Under the pieces are notes generated by a model. It had not been told where the DNA came from, made no database searches, and worked only from the letters and a program-made list of their open reading frames with translations. The position numbers and the translations under genes are program-made. DNA of 64,000 nt from Brienomyrus brachyistius (lineage: Eukaryota; Chordata; Actinopteri; Osteoglossiformes; Mormyridae): positions 7,209,608-7,273,607 of the forward strand of contig NC_064549.1 of assembly GCF_023856365.1 (NCBI RefSeq), given 5' to 3'. Below are positions 32,527 to 43,272 of the stretch, one piece after another (within the stretch, counting starts at the first letter, position 1; every line of letters begins with the position of its first letter).

Positions 32527-33527
32527 AATTTCTGCTACGATTTCTTTCATTGTTTTCCCATTGTCAGTCAGGTGGTACGTGCATTAATAATAAAATATGT
32601 GCTCCCATGGTACAGGATGCATATGCAAATACTGTCTTCATTCATCCGACATGTTGCATTACCACCTGTCACGTTACAGCCGACGGCACCTTATTTAGGG
32701 CTATTTATGATTATTGTCCAAGCAAAATTAACACCTTCATCCTATTTATGCTTATGTTCCCTGTCAGTCTTGGAATTAGGCAACTAAGCATTACGCTACA
32801 CATTATACTGAGTATAACTGCTTACTTGCCAAAGAAATATGTTCATTGATTTGATCATGCATTATTAAAGATGAAACACTTAAAAAAAAAAAACCTAAGA
32901 ATAATTTTCACCAAAGCAGGTGGCTTGAAATAAAAAAAAAAAACAAAAAAAAAACAAACATATTTTTGTCACATGAATTCTGCAAAATTGCATGCACCTG
33001 TATTGCTCCTTAAACATCATGCACTTTAAATCGTTTGTTTGTCTTTGAAACTCATCATACACAAACGTAAAACCATGTATGCCGGCGACCTGTACGCCAC
33101 ACCTCTGCCCTTGACTCGAAAATAACTGGTGCAGGGCACACACCAGTGAGTGAGATATAAAGACTGCCTCAAATAACACCGAAAACAAGCCTATATTTGC
33201 TACTGTGCAGAAACGCACCTAATACGTATATTAAAGAATTCCAAATCCATCACCGTTCAACACCAGCCCTGTATAGCAGCAACTGCATATTAATCAGGAA
33301 ATCACTTTTGTGCAAAGCACTCACTTTCAGTTACTGTTGTATTTATGGTGTGACTTTAATGTAAGTTTAAAAAACATTAAAACTAAATTTCTACAACATT
33401 AGTATGACTACCAGAACATAGGATAACTTGATCAAAATGCATACAAGTAACATTTGTTTTTAAGATGTTCACCTTAGTCTCAAACATACATTTAAAAAAA
33501 TCTAGCCATAAAAATCTTACAGTTCAA
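32527..33527. other. Intergenic / presumed 3' flank of bloc1s3
   Basis: A-rich runs at about 32880-32960; otherwise AT-rich. The part just below 33528 would be the bloc1s3 3' UTR. Confidence 0.4.
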
Positions 33528-34100
33528 TTAAGAATAGTTAATGATTATGTCTGGAAGTAGGTTACAAGTAGTAATTATGTCAATCTTCTCACTGACAGAC
33601 TTAAGATCTTCCACAATAAGCCGGATGCTATGAGAAGCATTGATGATTCCGTTCTGAGAATTGCCGAAGTGACTTGTTGTCGCCTGAATCTCCCTAGTGG
33701 CATTTTGATACACCTGTCTGAGCGTTTGTGCCACGTCGCCACACAGCCGTGCATTAGTTTCTTGCAATTTCTGTTGCAGTAATGTGTTACAGGGACCGCC
33801 TGACACAAGTCTGCAAGCAGGATACTCCTCCAGCGTCGATGCAGAGTCTTTGGTGCTACTGACGACAAGCAGAGGTATTTCCTTACTGAGTTCTGGAGTT
33901 ATGTCAGCGTTTTCTCCAATAACAAGCTTTTGCGCGTCATCCTGCTCCCCTTCGCTGTCAGTCTCCGGTGCTTCTCCAAGGACTTTTAGACCGGATTCAG
34001 TGGAGTGTGCTGCAGCGACCGACGTTATATATATTTCCTCATCGGAATCAGTCTCCGATGCCTCTCCCGCCACCACTATTCGATACTTGCTGGTCGCCAT
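33528..34100 (-). CDS. bloc1s3: Biogenesis of lysosome-related organelles complex 1 subunit 3 (BLOC1S3)
   Basis: 190 residues in one exon, close to the 202 of human BLOC1S3. The start MATSKYR was chosen because it is the first Met after the acceptor at 34118-34119 and fits the family start. The N-terminal half carries the family's two acidic repeats, GEASETDSDEE (about 12-22) and GEAPETDSEGE (about 43-53), which are likely casein-kinase-type sites. A disordered linker follows. The C-terminal half (about 105-185) is the helical, coiled-coil region: LLQQKLQETNARL, HSIRLIVEDL and IDIITTCNLLPDI line up with the human protein. BLOC-1 acts in the cytosol on endosomes, sorting cargo to melanosomes, platelet dense granules and other lysosome-related organelles; human BLOC1S3 defects cause Hermansky-Pudlak syndrome type 8. 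It is divergently transcribed from the Myb/SANT gene 1.7 kb away. Confidence 0.93.
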   Translation of the reverse strand: MATSKYRIVVAGEASETDSDEEIYITSVAAAHSTESGLKVLGEAPETDSEGEQDDAQKLVIGENADITPELSKEIPLLVVSSTKDSASTLEEYPACRLVSGGPCNTLLQQKLQETNARLCGDVAQTLRQVYQNATREIQATTSHFGNSQNGIINASHSIRLIVEDLKSVSEKIDIITTCNLLPDIIINYS

Positions 34101-34117
34101 TATGAACGTCTTTCCAA

Positions 34118-34200
34118 CTGTAAAACAAGAATGCATGGTCGGGGACGGCATGCATACAGACAGAAGCGAATAAATCACAAATGCATAATCAAACGCATAC
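34118..34200 (-). other. 83-bp intron in the bloc1s3 5' UTR
   Basis: Read on the - strand the leader runs GTGATCTAG, donor GTATGCG at 34200, then acceptor TCTTGTTTTACAG ending at 34118, then 17 nt to the start codon. Both borders fit the GT..AG rule with a good pyrimidine tract. Splicing itself is inferred. Confidence 0.6.
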
Positions 34201-34352
34201 CTAGATCACTTCGTCGACATCAACCTTCCAGATGCACACGACCGAAAGACACGGCGAAGCAGCTCACTACACGATACTAAATCACATGAACAGGAAACAA
34301 ATATTAGCCTCACATGGGCAGTGATGCATTTTAGTTACCAATCAGGGTTTGG

Positions 34353-34369
34353 CTTTTATACCACGTGAC
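34353..34369 (-). promoter_or_regulatory. bloc1s3 core promoter: TATA box abutting a CACGTG E-box
   Basis: On the - strand the sequence reads GTCACGTGG immediately followed by TATAAAAG. The TATA-like box would place transcription start near 34325, giving a leader of about 125 nt up to the donor at 34200. GTCACGTG is the core of the CLEAR element bound by TFEB/TFE3/MITF, which control lysosomal and melanosomal genes. That would suit a BLOC-1 subunit. Binding is inferred from sequence and context only; USF or MYC-type factors also bind CACGTG. Confidence 0.5.
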
Positions 34370-35755
34370 TTAAAATGGCCCAAAAACCTGGTCATATGAT
34401 TGATACGTAAACATGAAGCTACCTTGACGCAGGCGAGGTGCAGCTTAAACTGGGGGAATCGTGATGTGTTATTTTTAATAGTAAGCGTTTTAAAGTTTTT
34501 AACCACTGCAAGCAAAAAGGGCAGAAGAACGCCGCCTGGCTCCGGTGGCATGCTGGATTTTGGTTATGGTTTAACGTGCATCAGCAACTGCTAAAATATC
34601 TCGCCAGCTATCAAGTAATATGGTCATTTGTACATTTTTTGTTCTGACCAGTGCTAATTCTGCTAACCGGCAAATTGCAATAGCTGCATATAGTTCAATT
34701 GGTCATAAACCTTTTACATGCAGTGTCTGTCTGTAGTGATGTATAAAAACATAAAATGTGATTAAAATGTTTTTTTTTCTTGCTTAAATGACTGACCTTT
34801 AGGATTAATATTAAAGCATTGAAAGCAGACTCTTCTATTATCTAAAATAGTAAGCCAAATGTGGATCGTTATGAAGCTGTCACAATTGTTGGTGCTGACA
34901 TTAAATTATATTAACTAGACCGCTAAATTTAATTTATATACTGAAAATTGTATATTTTTGCTGCCTATATATTGAAATAAATAGCCATGATAGCTAACCT
35001 TTATTTCTCAAGGTAGTTAGCACTTTGTTTAAATATGTAGGATTTCCTTAAAGACAGTGTTTAATTTATGCTTACTGTGGACATTCGCATCCAGTCATTG
35101 CCATTTGACTTATATATTCACTGGATGATGCCACTGATGCAATGCATTTTCAATCTTAAAACTTCCATTTTAGTTTCAAATATGTACACTAATGTATGTG
35201 CAAAAATCCATTTATTTTTAGTTGTAAACTTCCAGGTTCTTATTCGGTATTACTTAATTAATGTTTTAAATAGTTATCTATTTTTATAATTTATTTTAAG
35301 AAATATGCCTTTGGGATGGACTGTTATTAGAACTGGGTTGTTCTTTGGTCTGATGTGGATAAAAAGGTAGGGAATTTTACAGAACCTAATCAGAGCCTTT
35401 CATATGTAATTTAATTCATATCAAAGAAATATTCCTTGCCCTAATTTTATGTCTACTTTAAGTAATATTTTTTATATATTCGTGATGAATGCCCACTTAA
35501 GATATTCTTTTTAGCGTTCACTATTATAACAATATCATAGTTTAATATGCATTTAAATATACACAAAATAGCCACATTTGCAGAAATGCATAACACTGCT
35601 TTGGAAATCGGAACGTACAGTGAAGTAAAGTAACCCAAGCAAAAGTTAGTATTTACTGCAGAATTGTCAGTCTCAGTAGGGAGTCTTGATCCTGTATAAC
35701 TCTAAGCCTTGTGGAAGCAGGGCTGCTGGCACGACTGGCAGACCAGAAGGACACC
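34370..35755. other. Intergenic between divergent genes
   Basis: AT-rich. The part nearest 35755 is the leader of the Myb/SANT gene. Possible acceptor-like sites (TACTGCAG near 35658, GTCTCAG near 35676) suggest an upstream non-coding exon, but none can be fixed. Confidence 0.4.
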
Positions 35756-36167
35756 ATGGACCTAATTGAGAGAAAGCCCAACAAGTGGTGGACAGAGACT
35801 GACACTTTCACCATGCTGGCCTTGATTGAGGAGTTGGACCTAGTGCATGAACTTGACAAAAAACGCCAACGTAACGATTCGCACTTCCGCCGCTTACGCC
35901 ACAGTCTAGCAAGGAGGGACATCCATTTTAGCGTGAACCAGATTCGCAATCGGTGGAAGAGTCTCAAACACAAATACCGCAAGATCAAGACTGCTGGATA
36001 TCGCAGCCCAGCGGCCCGCCTCTCGGCCATCGAGTCCTTCCGTTACTTCAAGAAGTTGGACCGCATGCTGGCTCAGAGGCCCAGGGCGTCTGGTCAGGTG
36101 GAGGCCACTGCAACAAGTCATAACCTGGTGGTGCTCTCCACCTCTGACGTGGAAGATCACACTGACA
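35756..36167 (+). CDS. Myb/SANT-like DNA-binding protein, exon 1 (DNA-binding domain)
   Basis: First of three coding exons of a 383-residue protein; I do not recognise a named orthologue. The start codon sits in a near-ideal Kozak context (ACACCATGG). Residues about 8-80 form a Myb/SANT-like domain of the GT1/MSANTD type: KWWTETDTF (Trp pair at 11-12), a central helix LVHELDKKRQRNDSHFRRL, and the recognition-helix region FSVNQIRNRWKSLKHKYRKI with the conserved N-I-x-N-R/K-W-K-L pattern. Such domains are shared by PIF/Harbinger transposon proteins and by host genes derived from them (NAIF1, MSANTD, ZSCAN29-type). A phase-1 donor (ACA|GTATATC) follows. It is probably a nuclear DNA-binding regulator; its target is unknown. 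Confidence 0.78.
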
Positions 36168-36581
36168 GTATATCTGCCATTTTTTTTTTAATTTATCAAT
36201 AGCATTCGGTATAAGGACGCTAGTAGTGCTGTAATGACATAACTTACTTTTTTACCATTTTCTGGGGTTTGGTATTTCAATGTTTAACTGATAGTAGTTG
36301 CATCAAGTCAAAACAGATGGTCATGTAAATAGAAAGTGATTGTTATAAAGATTGGATGCTTTTATGTACTTAAGTGTGACGAATTATTCCCATGCTTGCT
36401 TCTTAATGCATATTTAACAATGCATTCATAAAGGCCTGAGGTTCCAGTGGATAAAACTATATAGAATGCCCTCCATTCTCACTATTTATTTCCTATCCTG
36501 GTTATTTTCTAGTTTTTTTGCCCTCTAAAAATTTTTTGTCTGCGTTCGCTTTGGGTGATTGTAGATGTCTGTCTCTTATAG

Positions 36582-36848
36582 GTGATGTTCCACAGCCCTG
36601 TGCCACAACACATTGGCAAACGGAATTCCCTGGACCTGAGGGAGATAGTGAGGAAAGTAAAGGACAGCCTGATGAACCTGTTGACTTTAAACCACCCCAC
36701 TGGGACATTGGCACAGAGGAGGTGGTAACTTTGGGGTTGTCAGGGGAGTACCTGTATCCAGTGAAGACTGAGCCACATCTGCTGTCTTCTTTAGGTGTAA
36801 TGGAAGGTGCTAGAGACTCTTCAAGCTGCAGCCCAAAACACTTTTCAG
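36582..36848 (+). CDS. Myb/SANT-like DNA-binding protein, exon 2 (acidic linker)
   Basis: Begins after a strong acceptor (TGTCTCTTATAG) and ends at AG|GTGAGTG, phase 1 at both ends, so the exon could be skipped without breaking the frame. It encodes an acidic, Pro/Ser-rich linker (PGPEGDSEESKGQPDEP) with a VKTE sequence at about residues 198-201 that fits the sumoylation consensus (hydrophobic-K-x-E). No folded domain is apparent. This layout, a DNA-binding domain followed by an acidic linker with a VKTE-type site, is common in Myb/SANT-like nuclear factors. Confidence 0.75.
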
Positions 36849-37411
36849 GTGAGTGTTTGGCTTCTGTCAGTAAGTAACAAAGCATTAGATGTTAAAAATG
36901 CAAAGAATATTCTCTTGGCAGCTGTTACATGATAAAGTGAATTGCGTCGCACATAAAATTAATGTACTGTAACATATGTAAAACACACAAAACCATGCAG
37001 CAGCATGAATAATGTCTGTCAGTAAGGACACAGTGTCACTGCTCTATACCATAAATTATGTAGAAATAATCAGCTACAAGAGTGGCTACATTGTCACTGA
37101 TCATGTTTTCTGCAGTGTTTAATTGCAAACTTTTCACAGCAGCACTGTGTTACAAAGCTGACTGGGTTGCAGTGTGCTGATTAATTTGCATTTAATTGTG
37201 CTATTAATATCTCAGATGGTCAGTTCTGCAAGAAATTGGTAATTGCATAATAAAATTGATATTGTCTTTAAGGAGATTAACTCCTCAAATAAAATGCACA
37301 TTATTATCAGTATTATCAGTATTATTATTTTTATTATTATTATTGTTGTTGTTGTTACTGTTGTTAAGTTTTTGCATAATTTTATCAACCTTGGTACATG
37401 TCCTGCTGTAG
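36849..37411 (+). other. Intron 2 of the Myb/SANT gene
   Basis: Runs from GTGAGTG (36849) to a TGTCCTGCTGTAG acceptor (AG at 37410-37411). Near its 3' end is an (ATT)/(GTT)n microsatellite (about 37300-37362), which places simple repeats close to the presumed branch-point region. Confidence 0.75.
37300..37362. repeat. (ATT)n/(GTT)n trinucleotide repeat
   Basis: TATTATCAGTATTATC then ATT units then GTT units, ending about 50 bp before the exon 3 acceptor. Confidence 0.85.
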
Positions 37412-37884
37412 GTGGGTTTGAAGATACCAGCAGCCTGATCCTCCAGCAACTCACAATTCTCAATCACCAGCTTGGCGAGCAGCTAGCTGAACAAAAGGCT
37501 TTCCACTGTAGCATGCTGGGCCTTATGGATCGGCAGATCGAAGTCTTGCAACAGCTGTCAAAATCTGCTAGGGAAGCTCCACCCGAGGAACTTGGTGAGC
37601 GAGACGCTGTCATCAACCAGCAGGTTAACGATGCGCTAGTTCGCATCCTTAGAGGTGTGGAGCAAGCCCACGTCCAGAGACTAGCAACATGCCCATCAAA
37701 ACCTTCCGCCTCTGAACCAAACTCATCTTGGACAGTCTCTCTCTTAGAGGTTCACCAGGGATCTTCCACAACTGAAGAAAATTCTTTGTCTGAAACCTTG
37801 GATGGTAAGACAACAGCTGTGGGACAATCTGATCCCTCTGGTGCTTCTGAACAACTTCCCCCTTTATCCCGAAGAGGTGTTTAG
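37412..37884 (+). CDS. Myb/SANT-like DNA-binding protein, exon 3 (coiled-coil C-terminus)
   Basis: The phase-1 junction gives GGT-GGG-TTT-GAA, continuing the frame without a gap; the three exons total 1152 nt, exactly 384 codons with the stop (TAG). Residues about 235-280 form a leucine-rich amphipathic helix (LILQQLTILNHQLGEQLAEQ, then LMDRQIEVLQQL), and a second helix follows (VINQQVNDALVRILRGV). These are probable dimerisation coils, as in other Myb/SANT-like transposon-derived factors. The tail to residue 383 is Ser/Thr-rich and disordered. The closed frame across three exons, good splice sites and absence of stops argue for a real, selected gene rather than a transposon relic. Confidence 0.78.
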
Positions 37885-39965
37885 ATAAATGGGGTATCAT
37901 TTATGTCTCAGCACAAATGAGGTTTACCCGACAACTCATTTAGTTTCTTTTGTCCTTAGTAATTAACTATCCATATGTCAGTTGAAAGAGGGTTTAGTGT
38001 GCGGGGTATGAAATTACTTGATTTCCTGAGTTACGTATTCAGTTCTTTGTTTTAAATGAGCTGTTACTTTAAAAACAATCACAATTCAAATCAAGTTAAA
38101 CTGAAAGTGTTATTCAGCTTTCTGAAAAAATACTTTGAATGCATCGATATAACGGCGATTGTAGTAAAGATTTGTAGTAAAGTACGATGATGAAAAGTAT
38201 GAAGTTTGAGAAAGTTCATTTGGCATTTTTTTTCAGTACCTTTAAGGCAACTGAGGGCATAAAATTCAGACAAAAGAAAAATCGTTTCAGATTCTTAATA
38301 TGCCCATTTGTATCATTAAATATATGACCTTATATTAAATAGTTTCAATTGTAAGATATACCCTTAGTTTTAGTGAGGAAAAAATCTTTTGTATTTTGAT
38401 TGTTTTGACTTTAGTTGTGTAACGTGATGTTAATATAAAGTACATCATACAGTATATTGAATGTCATTGAAAGGAATATAATTTAAACTGTTACATTACT
38501 TACAGGTGAAAGTTAACATTGAATTCTAGTTTGCCTATTGGAGCATATTCCTCCCATAAGAACCTTGCAGTACACTGGTTTTAACTGTTGAAAGCAGCAT
38601 GAAAAAATATGCATTTGTTGTCAGTTTTTAATTTACCCAGATTAATTGTATTTATTAATGATTCCAAAGATTACAGGACAAATTTAGATTTTTTTTTACC
38701 CTCCATCTAGTCTGTGTACTAAGAAGTGAAGGAAAAAATGTTTGTACTGTAGAAACACAATGACACCTAAAATTGGCAGGCATGATATTAAATAAAATGA
38801 AATATTTTTGCGCTATTGCTTCCTATAGTATACTGTTATTGACTTTATTTTACAGTATATTGATTCATCCAAGTTTTCTCTTTATTATTAGTGATACATT
38901 TCCTTTGCTGCTGTGCATATGTACAAGATTGTGTCTCTGTGTCCTTATGTATATAACATGTTCACAACAGGAATAAGAGACAATTTTAGTGTTAAATCGT
39001 TTTGACTATAGTTTGACCGTAGTCATTACTCCTAATGAGTCAATATTTTAAATGTCTGAATTGCAACACTTCAGCGAGAAATCAACCCCAGACTGTAGTC
39101 TAGCCCAAAACCGAGTCAGTCAAATAGAGTTCCGAAACATTTATTATAATACTGTTATAGGTAACCGTGTATTTTATGTATTTCATTTCTGAAGGCTTTT
39201 AAGAAAATAAAATATTGCTCACAGTTCAGGCCTTCAAACTTTTTAGTCTGACTGATTTTTTTTCCTTTTTATAGGTGATGGAATTGAGAGGGATGCTGTG
39301 AAAGATATTGTTTTGTATTTTTGGTTTTTGCATTATATATGTGAAAAAAACAAACCATTTTATGGATGTACTAGGCAGGGACTTTACACTGTCCCCCACC
39401 AACTATAGGAAGCTTATCAACAATAGTAATTTAAACATGTTTTTTGTCTTAATGCTCATTTTGGAAAGGCTACATTATTGCACAATAATAAAACAATGCA
39501 CCAAAAACACACAAGCTTAACGGAAATGTGCACGCACATTACTTTTCCCATGTACTTAGCATCACTGTTTGTGGAATTCTTAATTCTTTGTGTTAAACTA
39601 AATGTAATTAAACACATAATAAGGCATGACAAAAAAGGATTTTTGTACTTTGATACCCCTGTCTGCTTCTACTTCACATGCAATTTATGCGAACAAAGCA
39701 ACATTTAAGAAGATGGCTGAGGTAGGTGCTTCAAAGCCGAAAAGTGTAAGTACGGTTTGACAACCATTATTTGAAAAGCTATTAAAACTTTGCATTGACA
39801 TGGATAATGAACATAATGCACCTTCAGGCAATTTGATAGCTCAGCAGAAGGCAAGTTTCCCGAAGAGGAAGAAGACAATGAAAGATGTCGAATATAAGGG
39901 TGGTTTCCTAAAAAAACAAGCAAGTCAAGATTTTAGCATTTTCCTGTATGCCCATTTTTTTATTT
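37885..39965. other. Intergenic, AT-rich, nothing recognised
   Basis: Contains the presumed 3' UTR of the Myb/SANT gene. AT-rich, only short frames, no repeat family assigned. An AATAAAATAT stretch near 39207 is a distant polyadenylation candidate. Confidence 0.4.
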
Positions 39966-39970
39966 TTAAA

Positions 39971-40330
39971 ACACAATATACTTTATTGATCCTTAGTGGG
40001 AATTCATTTGCATACAGCAGCAAGGTGTTCAAGTGGAGAAACACATAGTGCAAGAACAAAGACAACGTACAAAGACAATGTACAAAGACAATGTACAAAG
40101 ACAATACAGAGCTGCACACAACAAAACACCTGAGCATCCTTAGAAAGTAGAATGTAGAAAAATAGCGACTGGTCTCTGGGCCTCCTTGCAATGCCAGAAG
40201 TCCACCACCAACTCCTTTGTCTTGCTGATGTTGATCTGCGGGTTGTTCTCCCTACAGCACGACACAAAACCCTTTGTAGTCTCCTGTATTGTAACTCATC
40301 TCCATCAACCAACACTAGACTTGACACTAG
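39971..40330 (-). pseudogene. LINE RT fragment with 3' tail
   Basis: On the - strand the frame includes INISKTKELVVDF, the segment just after the catalytic core of CR1/L2/Rex1-type reverse transcriptases (NPSKTKELVVDFRR). The 3' end is the CTTTATTGATCCTTAGTGGG tail (given on +). A TGTACAAAGACAA unit is repeated about four times at 40065-40105. 5'-truncated. Confidence 0.6.
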
Positions 40331-41240
40331 ACATATGATACATGTCAGACGTACAACATAACTGCTGTAACCTTTGCTTTACCAGTGACCATACGATACA
40401 GGAGATAGTAATAACTACAGTACATTTTCCATACAGCTACTATGGTATAATAAAGAGTCACTTAAAATTCATGCATCCAGCATCCTATGATGCAGCTTAT
40501 CACCCAAGAATATTACGACAGTCCTTCCAGTATCACAACCCTTTAATCTTTCTATTAATGAATTTGCTATTCCGTTCTGTAATGTCATCCCATGGTTCCT
40601 GTAAACATATATTGGCATATTATGGTGTATTTTACCCATGTCAATCATGCGTACACATTCGGTACACACTTTTCGGTATAGATGGGTACTGCCATGACAA
40701 ATGCTATTGTTTTTCTTATATGGTTATGCGATGATGCAGCAGTACCAGCATTCTCGACTATGTGAATAAATTTCATGGGTAATGTTCATTCCACTAGTGC
40801 CTTTGACATACACAAATACCTTCCTTGTAGTATTGTTTTCCACACAGGTTCTATTGTCAGTTGACACCTGTACCCACCTGTCACGTTTGCATGTGTTATT
40901 TCTGGAATATGTGCCGATGACATTGCGGATCAGGCAGTTCTTTCAGGATGTCTTGGCTCTATTTGGAGTCGTACCAGTTCAGTTTAAGCAAACGCACGGA
41001 AATTTGCTCTAAAACCTTTCCTTCTACTTCACACCATGTCCTGTACCATTCTTTGCATATAAAATCTGCTAAAAGGCGACTAACAAAGTCCTGCCATGAC
41101 CTCCACATTAAGAGCTATCTGTGCTCATATCTAATGAACCATTATTTCTGTTTCATTACCATAATGAATATGCTCCTGAAGAAAACATTCTTTGTATTTG
41201 CAACCATAATGTTAGTGTAATTTGATTATTATTATGCAAA
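40331..41240. other. Unassigned block, possibly an old DNA transposon
   Basis: Interrupted frames on the - strand contain Cys-, His- and aromatic-rich segments (for example MCTECVRMIDMG near 40669 and a CVENNT-like segment near 40850). They suggest a former protein, but I cannot name the family. Confidence 0.25.
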
Positions 41241-42730
41241 TAGTTCCTCAAATCAAATATGCCTTCCAAGTGCCCAAGTATGCTTTCGTTCCCACTTCAT
41301 GGCTGTCCTAATTCCTCCCATTCTCTCTGCATTAGGTTATCAGAAGGCTTACTTAAGGTAGTATTATCTTTACGAAGATCTATTGTGTATTGATCCATTG
41401 CAATTGTTAAGAATCCCCATCATTTGGCACCTTAGAAGACAGCTTCTCACATTTTTCTCCTTACTTATTCCACACCAAAGTTACGCTCGCAGCTCTCAAA
41501 TGCATTGATGCACATTTGGCTGATAATTATAGGGTAATATAATAATTTTCTTTCTTTGCATTCATCTTTGTCCTCACCATTACCTGTGTCATTCCCCATC
41601 AGGCCTGCAGAGCATCAGCATTGTTCTTGTCTGATGGAGGACTTTGAAATTGTGCAATTTCGTTACGTTGTAGTCCTTGTACCTGAGGCATGCTGCTTTG
41701 TTGTGCAACTTGCATTAGACCATTGTGCTGCAGTTAGCACAAAGATCCGGATAAGTCCTCTTTGATGGCTTCTCCTCTGCTTCATAGTTTGCACAGATCA
41801 TGCCCTGGAAAACATCAAGCGCAGTATGTATTTTTATGTCAGCGTAACATCTTGGATTGTATACAATTTGCAGTGATCGGCATGGAAACACTGCGAAAAC
41901 AGAAACTGTGAATTTAAATGGATGGATGATCTAATCTCCAATCAGATGTATTTAACTGGCTTCTCCTTTCTTCAAACTCTCGTGTACACATTATCAGACT
42001 CTTTCTCAAACACTCATTCGCTCTCTGCACATGGAAATTTCATTGTGTGAAAAGTATGATTGTGTGTAAGAGGGTTTAACAGTGTATATGAATGAGAGCT
42101 TGACAGTGTGTGAGAGAAGTATGAGTATCAGCAATTTTGATGAATCTAGTTTCGATTCTGCATAATTTTAATATACTGCATTTGGTTGTTTCATCTCAGA
42201 GGTTACACAGTTACTAATAGCTCAGGGACTAATGCAATTTCAATATGCCTAACTAATTCAGCTGAGAGACTCTAAGGCAATAGTTAGCATGTGTAATTAA
42301 TTCACCTTAGGGACTGATTCAATTGCAGTATGTCTGATAGACTCAACTCAAACGTTAGAAAGACTTAATCGTAATGGACAATACGCTTCTGTTGTAGTGT
42401 CGGCTAATTCTTGTAGAAATTGACTTGCAATAGAAAAAACTGGGACAACAAACTAATCAAAACACTAGTTTTAAACTGGTTAGGAACAATAATCATCAAT
42501 AAAAACACAGAGATCAACCATATAGCTGCGTAACACCCTTGCGTTACACCCGTATAAAACAAAGCCAAGAGTCCAAGTAGTACATACCCTGCAGAAGATA
42601 CACAGATCGTGAGAAGGAGGAGACTGTGGATTATAATTAATCTCACAATACCATACTGGAGTTCTGGATACAGAGAGACTCCTCAGTAAAAGCTGCATAT
42701 TACATGTGTGCAATATAATGTAATTCAGTC
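41241..42730. other. Intergenic, AT-rich, nothing recognised
   Basis: Short frames only; no repeat noticed. Confidence 0.4.
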
Positions 42731-42735
42731 AAGTC

Positions 42736-43272
42736 GGTGGTTGGAATTCCCAAGTTTCAAAACCTGAGTTCTGAGCTACACCAAATGTAACAACCAACAT
42801 GGCTGACTGCCGTAATAAGTTTTAGTAATATATCACATTATGATTATTGCATAAAAAGGAACTATATGATTTTATAAGTTATGAATTGTAGACATAGAAT
42901 AGTGTATAATAGCACAAGCATGATTACAAAGGATTCATAAATTAAAAAGCGCATGTACAGCTGTGTTTGTTCAGCAATGTTTCATTTCAGTAAGCTAGGC
43001 TAGAGCTGTCTATGGAATGTTAAAGCTAAATTGTTAGCAATATTTGCGATGCTTTTTGACATCAGTCTGCATGCATAATCAGTTTTGTTTTGCTTATAGA
43101 GTGTTTGTTGCTATGTAAGACAGGAAAGATCACTCTGTATGGTCATGTGATTATTTGTCATTCACTCTGATTGGCCCGGCGGAGGCTGCCATGTTGTCTG
43201 ATGTCATGGCACCCATTTCTTGGTCAAGTCGGGATATGCGAAATTGGCTCAAGTTTCCCAATTCCACAGTAC
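42736..43272. repeat. Possible MITE with imperfect terminal inverted repeats
   Basis: The left end (GGTGGTTGGAATTCCCAAGT, then CAACATGGCTG at 42797-42807) and the right end in reverse complement (GTGGAATTGGGAAACTTGAG, then CAACATGGCAG) show similar blocks in the same order. The match is imperfect and the interior is non-coding. Confidence 0.35.

Noticed and set aside
33784..34280. + frames of 91-129 codons opposite bloc1s3
   Set aside because: Shadows of the bloc1s3 coding exon, which aligns to a known family along its length.
37243..37411. Upstream extension of the exon 3 frame of the Myb/SANT gene
   Set aside because: It runs through a trinucleotide repeat before a good splice acceptor; the frame joins exactly with exon 2 only from 37412.
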